From positions 1,195,966 to 1,259,965 of the forward strand of contig BCKK01000006.1 of assembly GCA_001600615.1 (NCBI GenBank): a stretch of 64,000 nt of DNA. Reading direction: 5' to 3'. Shown piece after piece: positions 56,239 through 64,000 of the stretch. A program made the position numbers and the translations under genes. The stretch is from Dioszegia crocea (taxonomy: Eukaryota > Basidiomycota > Tremellomycetes > Tremellales > Bulleribasidiaceae). How positions within the stretch are numbered: position 1 is the stretch's first letter; the number at the start of each line of letters is the position of its first letter. Below the pieces are notes generated by a model. It had not been told where the DNA came from and searched no databases. It was given only the letters and a program-made list of their open reading frames with translations.

Positions 56239-57117
56239 GGTGGTTCATGTGGAGAGATGACATATATGGCTATATAGAGATTAGCTTGAACGCACCGTAC
56301 CCTGTCTTACTGAGCTGGCGCTTGTGTATACCTCTCAGCCGCTCTGTAATCGGTTAGTATATTATCGCGCCTACCATGCCGCCTTCCGTCAATTGACACC
56401 GCGCCAGGATCCACATTCCGGAAGCATAACCGAGACATAGGGCGCTTTGCTGAACTGATGTGGCGGCGTGGCCAATTGGTTAAAGACCAGCAGGGGAATC
56501 TCGTCCTGCCCAGTCATGCCCAACTGTAAGGCCGCTATCTGGTATGAGCCCGCTGCTCTTGATGATGCTGAACTTGCGAGACTTGCTCACTGAAGGAGAT
56601 CCTGCTCATGCACCCATATCTCTCCCCGCGATTGCTCACCCCAACTGCGCCCCTCAATCGCACATCTCAGACACTCGGTTCAGCAATTAGTATCGTCAGC
56701 ACCATGGCTTGTGATCTCCTCAGATACGACTAGTCTTAAGAGACCTGACCATTCTTGGGCGGACCGCAGAGATGCGAGACGGGGCGAATGGGGTTACGTG
56801 TAAGGCAACGCACTGGCGAATTAGCGTTGTGCCGGGGATACAGATCCGAATACTTACGGCCTCGATAGTCTCCGCTTGTTGCTGATGAGACCCAATCTTC
56901 CTTGCCTCAAAGCACTACTCTGGCCCAGACCTACTCCTCAGCGCCAGTTGAGCATCTTCCCTCCAGCGAGATCTCGTGCTCGATCGAGCCTCGAGCTGCA
57001 CCGCCAGGCCAGCGTCGTAGTACTTCGAAGTCAGAGAGGGAGGGGAGATTGATTTGAAAGAAGGTCAAGGCAAAGTAGTATCCGAAGTTGTCGAGTTTAA
57101 ACATCTGCGACAATCGT
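56239..57117. other. Gene-poor region with a tRNA-like hairpin set
   Basis: About 880 bases. The only structured item is a 77-base tRNA-like element at 56461-56537, listed separately. No protein gene is supported. Confidence 0.4.
56461..56537 (+). other. tRNA-like element, probably a decayed tRNA or chance
   Basis: The ends tggcggc and gccgcta can form a 7-bp acceptor-like stem with one G-U pair, 77 bases apart. The stretch gtggccaattggttaa matches a class II-type D-arm and A box. A GCAGG/CCTGC hairpin and a CAGT/ACTG hairpin follow. There is no GGTTCGANNCC B box, the D-stem does not close, and the middle loop has 10 rather than 7 bases. It is therefore not a functional tRNA by normal criteria. 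Confidence 0.2.
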
Positions 57118-57427
57118 TCAGTACAAAGCAAGGGGTGCGACTGCTGTTTTCTGTCAATCAGTAAGCAAGTCTTAATCAATAGTAATATACGCACAATGTC
57201 GATGTTACTACATCTTTGGGCCCTCTTCCTTTTCGCCCTACGCTGGTATCGACCCCCTAACCCAGTCGCCCAGTTCGCACCGCCGTAAATGGCACTTGCG
57301 TCATCTGCCTGCCGAGTGTCCAAGATGGCAGTAGCACTCGAAGCACCTGACAGATATGGAGTATCGTAAGCATGTAGATGCAGAGTCGATTGAGGGATTG
57401 GGGCAGATTCGGACGGTAGCTTGAGCT
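57118..57427 (-). CDS. Possible 3' end of a hypothetical gene
   Basis: Two exons with canonical signals: 57195-57427 and 57118-57150. The intron between them is GTGCGT...ACTGATTGACAG, and the last exon encodes KTAVAPLALY plus stop. The larger exon is protein-like (STLHLHAYDTPYLSGASSAT, IYGGANWATGLGGRYQRRAK). A good upstream intron (57428-57486, GTCAGT donor, GACTGAC branch) is present. Farther upstream I could not extend the frame with confidence. No family recognised. Confidence 0.3.
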
Positions 57428-58504
57428 CTGCGAGATGTCAGTCTCGCCCCTCTTACATCGTTAGGGCAGGCTCAGCTTTGACTGACCGTAGGATAACAGA
57501 GCTTGGCCTCTCAAAGCATCGCTTTATCGCTCGGATCAGCCAATCTGTCAGACCACGCCGAGTATGGCATCGGCCTCTGGTCGGGGCGAGTCCATGTGAG
57601 TGCAAAGAGGTGAAGAGGAAGCATTGGCGGAGGATAGAGGGGCTTTTTGCCGAAAGGAGTAATTCAATTGCCCGAAGTAGTAACTTAGGAGCCGAAGCGC
57701 CGACATCAGAGGGCATGAACCCCTCCGTATCTGCGCTTTCCTCTATCATCCCATGTTCTACATCTGAAACCTCTTATCATTTGCATAGCCTAAGGCTAGG
57801 CTATACATCGTCTCTGCAGTGTCGGAACGTCCACGCTCAGCTGGAGTGTCGAAATTGGGCAGGGTGCAAGCTCTGCAAAGGATCAAACGAGCGGTATGAT
57901 CTTATCTGTACTGAATTGCTCTCTACCAATTTGTCATTACCTCTGATACGAACTACGCTCGAGGATCTCCTTCGAAGAGGGCGAGTCTCTGCCTCATCTT
58001 ATTGATTCATGAGTGGCCTGGACTGACTGAGGACCCAGCTAAGCCTGACCGACTAGCTAGTAGCCACCCAAGTACGGACGACATTGACACCAAGATGCTG
58101 TACCTCTCTCGACACGCCCTGAGATGGCCCCTTGTCAACCGCAAAGGGTGTCTCGAAACCCTGAGGTTTCAGGCGCTGAAGGTGCCTAGCAGTAAAGGAG
58201 GGGGTGAGGAGTAACGTGTAAGCCCCTTGTGGAGTTCAACTTGCCAAGCTGTACGTCCTATGACTGACGATCTGCTCAAACCTTCCATCATCCTCAGACC
58301 CAGGTTACTCGTACCACACATCGTCACTACACTGCTTCATCCACTACTTCAACGCTCCACTCAGCTTTTCTACCTGCCCACCACCATACATCGAGAATAG
58401 CAGATTCGTCACTCGCTCACACACCTTCTCCTACCCTGGCTCATTACCTCCACTCCCATCCCCGCACAAGATCCACTCCCATCCCCCGCACAAGACACGG
58501 CATC
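57428..58504. other. Unresolved, mostly gene-poor
   Basis: Overlapping + and - strand frames (a 194-codon + frame at 57421-58005) without domains, mutually exclusive with the - strand exon model above. The final ~150 bases before 58505 are C/T-rich and look like the leader of the orphan gene at 58505. Confidence 0.35.
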
Positions 58505-59614
58505 ATGACTACCTCATATTGGCCTTCTTCTTGCAGATCGTTCGCATCAAGCTGTGCATCTAGACTCCCCTCGGGTCTCTCAACCATGTTCACCCGCAAT
58601 CCATCATCCGAGTCGACTCTTAAACCTCACAAGCCCAAGTCCACGAAATTCGACTTAACAGGCATCGACACGAAGCTTCTCGCCAAGACCTACACCACTG
58701 TATTCGACTCAAGACATGGTAGTGATACCACTACGAATACAGCCAAGACGGGGCCAGCTCTCTCAGATACAGAGAAGATCTGTAGACTTGCGAGGGTCAC
58801 TCATTATGACAATGTCTCGACCAGCAACTTGGGTAAAAACTATTGTCAAAGGACAAAACTCTTCACTGGGAACATCTCGGGTACTTCAATGGCTATCTCG
58901 ATGATGGACGAATCGTTCCGCGGTTCTGTAGCATCCAAATTTGACTCAACTGCTGCGAACGAGCGCCTCACTAGCATTTACGAAAAGCACAAGGCCCTGA
59001 ACACCGGTGCGCAAACGGTGCGAACCGCGTGGCATAAACATCAGAAGGCCGCTGCTGAGTCGACATCATGCTATAAAACGGACCTCGATCCGACCGTGGT
59101 CAGCGATTTCTACAGCGAGATGGCAAGCTTAGTAACTCCACGAGATAGACGCTCCGACTTTAAGACCAGCGATGGCAACACAGCATCTCGACAATTCAGC
59201 AGCCGCGCAAGGTTCATGCACGATTCTGAGATCCAATCCCGCAATGCCATTCTGGGAGCAACAGCCGAACCAGAGGCTTCGTACACGGGCGCTCTTCCTA
59301 ACGATCAAACGGCGTGGACTGTGATGCAGGGTCTGCCTGTCTCAGACATATCAAAGATGGATTTAACGGGATCTTTTGCCACCGGCGATGTTCACAAGTT
59401 CCTCAAGGACAACAACCAGATGCTCAAGAAGGTCAACGCAGCTCGAAAGTCACGAGAGCGGTACATCGAGGGCATCGAACGTGGTGGGTCAGCGGCGTCA
59501 AGATCCGGCTGGACTAATACCTGCATCGCCAGTGCAGTCGGCGCCACTGTCTTAGCAGCCGGGTCCTACTTCGCCTACAAATCGTACTTTGGCAATACCG
59601 ACATCGCAAGTTAG
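58505..59614 (+). CDS. Intronless orphan with C-terminal membrane anchor (369 aa)
   Basis: Single uninterrupted frame of 369 codons, unusual here because nearly every other gene has several introns. No domain is recognised. The N-terminus is Ser/Arg-rich (WPSSCRSFASSCASRLPSG), which could be a weak organelle-targeting sequence; a second Met at residue 28 is possible. The middle is polar and helical (NERLTSIYEKHKALNTGAQT, DLDPTVVSDFYSEMASLVTP). Near the end is a charged helix (KFLKDNNQMLKKVNAARKSR), then one hydrophobic segment (ASAVGATVLAAGSYFAYKSY) seven residues before the stop, the layout of a tail-anchored protein. Lack of introns suggests a young, retroposed or transferred gene. Confidence 0.65.
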   Translation: MTTSYWPSSCRSFASSCASRLPSGLSTMFTRNPSSESTLKPHKPKSTKFDLTGIDTKLLAKTYTTVFDSRHGSDTTTNTAKTGPALSDTEKICRLARVTHYDNVSTSNLGKNYCQRTKLFTGNISGTSMAISMMDESFRGSVASKFDSTAANERLTSIYEKHKALNTGAQTVRTAWHKHQKAAAESTSCYKTDLDPTVVSDFYSEMASLVTPRDRRSDFKTSDGNTASRQFSSRARFMHDSEIQSRNAILGATAEPEASYTGALPNDQTAWTVMQGLPVSDISKMDLTGSFATGDVHKFLKDNNQMLKKVNAARKSRERYIEGIERGGSAASRSGWTNTCIASAVGATVLAAGSYFAYKSYFGNTDIAS

Positions 59615-61588
59615 AAATCTAACTCACGACTGTCCGCTCTCTTATTTTACTATAGGATCCCTCACCTGTCCTCGAAATCTGTTCACTCAGCCGAATAGGT
59701 CAACTACCCTGCGCTAAAGCGACATCGGCCTTCACACATCGTAGCCTCCGCTACCGCCCACCCTCAGTCAGCGATCGCTTTCACTCCTCCGATCGCCTTC
59801 CTACCATCTTCAGTCTTGGCGTGCGCACGTCCAGTAGGTATATATCATGCGAGCTATCTGATCTGGATTAGGCGGAGTATATGATGGCGTTGAAGGAGAT
59901 GTTATAAGTCGGCTCTGCTCTTGAACGCCAGATTTACTGCGCTCAACTCTGCCGAGCATTCCCGCTTTCTCTGGGACGGGCGAAGTATGACTGAGCTGGA
60001 GACAGATCCGACAGAAAGGGCAGCTAAGCTGTTGGTCCTGCTCTTTGAATTGTGACAGCTCAGCTGACATCTGTAGATGTTAGTTCAGAAGATCGGAAGA
60101 CGTCGTCTGAAATCCAACTAGCACAGCCTCTACGGAAACGCATGACTTTCATTCGAGCTGATCTGACGCATCTGATATTGCCGCGCAATCTTCACAGCCA
60201 GAAGCCATACTGACTCCCTCAGAAGCAGCCTGAGCGTCTCTTGACCTGTCGAATCCATCTGCATTTCCTCACTTCGGACGTTCCAGGGGGCTAGCTTAAT
60301 GCGCCTGAGCATGGCAGTGGTGTGAACAACTGATATCGGAGCCTGCTGTGCTACCTGCTATCTCTAGACAACGGTAGAGCTTACGGAGTGGTCGTGAAGC
60401 AACGCGAGCGTTGCTAGGTTACTGATGAAACAAGCTGAAACACGCCATCAACTCCTCATTCCTGATCCCCTCACGACGTCTCTCTGGCCTGTCTTCCGCT
60501 CGTACCTACTCAAGTGGAGCCTTTAGCTTGGTGTACCAATAGCTCAGGGTTTAAAAACTCCTCACCTACAGCGGGGGTCACTGTACAATCTGGCAGGGTG
60601 TTTCGGAGATGCTATGATCGCGGTTTGGGTCCGCCTGTGAGGTGTTAAGAGTCACCCTAATCTCGCCATAAGCCGGCCACTCAGTCCTATACTACACTGA
60701 CATCAAGTTTGCTGACATGATGCAGCAACAGGAAGCTCTAGATGAGCACTGGGCCTCACCCATTGTAGCCCGTCAAAAGGGCCTCTGCAGCTCTTGCCGC
60801 TGACCGCGCACGCCGCGCTAAGTATTTAATGCTATACTGGATTTCTGCAACGCAGCGGGATGTATAGAGTTAAGACCTCTTGAGGGGAGGAGACATTCGC
60901 CTGCTATGCTTCTAGCTAGAAGGACCCGCTCAGTACATCAATAAGCCGAGGATGGGTGAGTGAAGGCGCACATCGGCCTGAACTTGAAGGTTGGCGGCAT
61001 TCTGCAATGGCCGCCCTGTGGTTCTGGTCTCAGAGGCGAGGCTGAGGGTTGATGAGAAATATAAGATGTATGTATGTCGCTCTCGGACTATAACACACAT
61101 GTGGTCCACGTAGATTACCAGCACTTATGCCTAACATGTAAGGGGCTTTGGCCAGAGATCAGTCCGATTCAGTCGGCCGAGTGAGCATGACCATCAGTGG
61201 CTGATAGCTGGCGGTCTCCTTTGCTAGTCTCAGCAGCTCCCCTATCCATGTGGGAAGCAAAGCAACGTCTTGTAGGCTAGAAAGATTGGCTATCGTCCCC
61301 ATGGCATTGTGCAGTGTTCTGAAGGTGGAGCGCCTCCACTCTGGAGAGCCTCTGGTGGGGAGCGGCGATCCCCGACAGTCCAAATTGGCAAGGAAAGGTT
61401 CACGTGACATCTATAACGCCGGAAACGCCGCAATCAGAGCGTTACGTCATGCCCATCATGTCAACAAGCTGAGAGGTCCACCAGGCTGCATATAACCTTC
61501 ACCACACTCTGCTCTTCCCCCTTCCTATTATCCACTCCAACTTTCAACCTCAACTACCCCACCCCCACCCAACCCCAACAACAACACA
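59615..61588. other. Gene-poor region upstream of histone H3
   Basis: About 2 kb. Two short - strand frames (59810-60070, with CPFCRICLQ, and 60130-60312, basic and helical) might be exons of one small gene, but no donor/acceptor pair keeps them in phase. Their status is open. The H3 promoter lies in the last few hundred bases. No ACGCGT box like those of the H2A/H2B promoter was found there; a TTACGTCAT word is at 61441-61449 and a TATA-like ATATAA at 61490-61495. Confidence 0.4.
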
Positions 61589-62081
61589 ATGGCGCGAACC
61601 AAGCAGACAGCCCGAAAGTCCACCGGTGGAAAGGCCCCCAGGAAGCAGCGTACGTTACCCCCTATACTTCAATACAGCTCTCGCTGATTGTCCCAGTCGC
61701 TACCAAGGCCGCCCGCAAGCAGCCCACTACCGGTGGTGTCAAGAAGCCCCACAGGTACAGGCCCGGTACCGTTGCTCTCCGTGAGATCAGGCGATACCGT
61801 ATGTTCCTTCTTTCCCTTGTCTGGTCAACGCTAACTTCATCAGAGAAGTCTACCGAGCTCCTCATTAGGAAGCTCCCCTTCCAGCGTTTGGTTCGTGAAA
61901 TCGCTCAGGACTTCAAGGTTAGTCCAGTGCCCTTCTCTCTGCCTGGACTCTGGCTGACCCACAGACCGACCTCCGATTCCAGTCTTCCGCCGTCATGGCC
62001 CTCCAGGAGGCTTCCGAGGCCTACCTCGTCTCTCTCTTCGAGGACACCAACTTGGCTGCCATCCACGCCAAGCGAGTCACC

Positions 62082-62119
<38 letters not shown>

Positions 62120-62135
62120 TGGCGAGCGATCTTAA
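61589..62135 (+). CDS. HHT1: Histone H3
   Basis: Core histone, exons 61589-61649, 61697-61798, 61844-61917 and 61965-62135, in phase. The tail starts [20 protein letters not shown], keeping K4, K9, S10, K14 and K18. The second ARKS-type site is altered: [20 protein letters not shown] has Gln where S28 normally sits and one residue fewer before GGVKKP, so mature length is 134 instead of 135. The fold is standard: [60 protein letters not shown], and the end [20 protein letters not shown]. The V-M pair at SSAVMAL matches canonical H3 rather than CENP-A. No H4 gene accompanies it in this window. Confidence 0.97.
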
Positions 62136-62633
62136 GCTGCCTTCGGGTTCTGATCTATTCTTTCTACTGGCGCAGTTTTTGAGGGAGTGGGGGAGTGCTT
62201 GTCTTTGATTTATACCTTCTCTTTTATTTTGCCGGCCATCTACCTTGTAGTTATGCAGCCTGGCTCGTGCTTGACATCTTTGTTTGTGGTCGGTCTCCAG
62301 TACGAGTACAACTTCTCTTTGGCTTGATACTTCAGCGCTTCAGTTATCATCACAGCATGCGCAGAGAGTATCGTGATTGAGCTCACATCTGCGCAAAGTA
62401 CTCTTATCGAGCCTTCTGCTGCTGCCTTCACCTGATCTCTTCGCAGAGCTGTTAGCTCTCCGCCATCACACGCAATCACTTCACGCCCCCGCTCTATTGT
62501 CCTGCTGTACACGCAATATCACACACGGCTGCTGAGCTCTTCGACCATCGCAGCCAATCTGCCTATGCCATGACTGCAAATTAAGATCCATTCCTCTCAT
62601 ACAATCATCTAATCCCCACTTTCAACCGCTGGA
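62136..62633. other. Convergent intergenic region H3 / VPS68-like
   Basis: 498 bases between two 3' ends. Rich in T and CT after the H3 stop. No gene seen. Confidence 0.45.
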
Positions 62634-64000
62634 TTACACAGTCAACTGATACTCGTACTCGTCGCTTCCGCTCTGTGCGAACCATAGGACCATAGCTCTG
62701 GATGATCAGCATGGCTCAGATCCGTACGAGCAGGGAGAGGTGTGATGGGGGCGGAGAGAGGGGAGATAGGCACAGGGGCATGACCAGTGGAGATGCGGTA
62801 AGTCCAGGGGGCAAGAAAAAGCAGGGAGGGGACAGAAGAGACAGATGAGAAGTCAGAAACTCACGATAGCATCACTCCAGCGTTCATTCCGACGTTTGCA
62901 GCGCCGTAGTAGATATAGTCGTTATACTCCGGCACGATGTATTTGAGGATAAGAACAGTCTGGGCAGTCAGCGTTGGGACTGGGAGTAGCATCAAGGATC
63001 GAAGGGAGTTGGGCTAGCGTATTGAAAGTGCCCGGTAGGGGCTGTGCCAAGCGCAGGTGTCTGAACAAGGGGCTCGCAGAGTCAATCCCCAATAGAAGTC
63101 GATGGGGGACAAATGTAAAGTCAGGCCCAAAGAAAGACGTACCAAACTCCCCGCCAGACCCCCAGCCAACAATGCCACACCGAGAAACAAAACCACTCTT
63201 GCGCGCCTCGAAGCTGAATCGCCAGACTGCCATGAGTCGCCTGAAAAGGCTGCGTGGAGGTGTGATTTGTCCAAGATTGACACGACTAGGAAACCGACTG
63301 AGGGCGTTAGCTTGGGCTATACAGGAGGAGGAGGCGTTGGAGACGAGAAGCGGACCGGATCAGTGGAGCCGGGGAAGGGAATTGGGAATGCAGTGTGAGA
63401 ATCTGGCATTGAGGATCTATCAGAGGGGCATCGGGATCCCAAGCTTAATCCCCGACTCGGCCCAAATCTGCACCGCCGAGCTCTTATCCGCTTAATTCCG
63501 CTCGACTCTCCAGCTTCTCCAGGGTGGTATCCATCTCCACCATTCTCAACCCGCGCTCTTCCGCACAATGAAATCGCTCCGGAAGAGACAAAGGAGGTAT
63601 CCCGCCACCGTCATCCTCAAGCTGCAGATCCATGGCCAAGCTCAACTTACGAGTTGAGCAGATTGCCGGTATCCAATCCACAAAAGTCATATGCACCGGG
63701 ACTACATCGTGCGGTGCGTCCGCTGGTGGGTGGGCATGCTTTGATAATGTCGCCGCGTCGAAAAGGAGGAAGAAGGATAGTGCGAACTAGACAATCAGCA
63801 ACGCTCTCCGTGAGATCTAGCTCGGCCGACCAGTCGACCAGGATCGAGCCTCGATTCTCGCCCTCTGGCTGCTTGACACAATCGGGGCTCATCGAGAAAT
63901 CTGCCCTGAGTGCTCAAACTTACTAGTCCGCCTGAAAGATAAGTCCCTGCTGATCTAGTCTTGGGTCCGACTTCAATCTTGGGTAAGTTGAATCGGAACA
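62634..64000 (-). CDS. VPS68: VPS68/TMEM50 (UPF0220) membrane protein, 5' end outside the window
   Basis: Small four-helix membrane protein of the TMEM50/Vps68 family; Vps68 in yeast works with ESCRT in endosomal sorting. Visible exons: 63924 to the right edge (FNLPKIEVGPKTRSAGTYLS), 63651-63786 (FALSFFLLFDAATLSKHAH, then VPVHMTFVDWIPAICST), 63143-63297 (LGFLVVSILDKSHLHAAF, RARVVLFLGVALLAGGLAGS), 62865-62959 (TVLILKYIVPEYNDYIYYGA, ANVGMNAGVML) and 62634-62697 (SAMVLWFAQSGSDEYEYQLT). Phases agree at each junction. The VPVHMTFVDWIPAICST and EYEYQ features match the family. The intron at 63298-63650 is 353 nt, long for this genome. Only a few N-terminal codons should be missing. Confidence 0.9.

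Noticed and set aside
57421..58005. 194-codon + strand frame
   Set aside because: No recognised features, and overlaps - strand exons with canonical introns. Neither reading is secure.
59810..60312. Two - strand frames with a CPFCRICLQ motif
   Set aside because: Could be exons of a small zinc-finger protein, but no donor/acceptor pair keeps both in phase and no family matches.

Overview
The window is nuclear DNA from an intron-rich basidiomycete yeast, most likely a Tremellomycete (Cryptococcus/Kwoniella-like). This rests on dense short GT-AG introns (mostly 40-110 nt, with a CTGAC/CTAAC branch motif just before the acceptor), moderately GC-rich coding sequence, compact genes on both strands, and protein sequences close in style to that group. 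No plasmid, phage, CRISPR array, intact transposon or rRNA was seen. No canonical tRNA was recognised by eye.

Layout. 1-10.8 kb: a coiled-coil orphan (-), ESF2 ribosome-biogenesis factor (-), a vacuolar AAAP amino-acid transporter (+), a small orphan (+), the APSES/ankyrin cell-cycle factor MBP1 (-), and RNA polymerase III subunit RPC17 (+). 10.8-20 kb: an equilibrative nucleoside transporter (-), a 1,439-residue nuclear-type protein with several cysteine clusters (+), and a hypothetical gene (-). 20-26 kb: a zeta-crystallin-type quinone oxidoreductase (+), an MFS sugar porter (-), and a small orphan (-). 26-37.6 kb: nuclear cap-binding protein CBP80 (-), a HIT zinc-finger protein (+), kinesin-1 (-), and PET117 (+). 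38-43.4 kb: GSK3 kinase and a diverged GSK3 paralogue in tandem (both -). 44-52 kb: threonyl-tRNA synthetase with a probable dual start (-) and the Paf1-complex subunit CTR9 (+). 52-62.2 kb: a divergent H2B/H2A pair, about 7.9 kb of gene-poor DNA holding weak gene models and an intronless tail-anchored orphan, then histone H3. Right edge: a VPS68/TMEM50 gene running off the window.

Functional links. Most genes are housekeeping and not arranged in operons. The clearest link is that MBP1, the DNA-binding subunit family that recognises ACGCGT, lies in the same window as an H2B/H2A promoter carrying three ACGCGT boxes inside a near-symmetric inverted promoter. Gene ends were built by joining exons by hand with phase checking. 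Where phases could not be reconciled (the 18-20 kb gene and the models at 54.8-57.5 kb) this is stated.

Most notable: the GSK3 paralogue that has lost key catalytic and phosphate-pocket residues; micro-exons of 6-15 nt in MBP1, kinesin-1 and the MFS gene; the mirrored histone promoter; an H3 tail with Q in place of S28 and one residue missing; a duplicated terminal coding segment after the quinone oxidoreductase; and the large cysteine-cluster protein.
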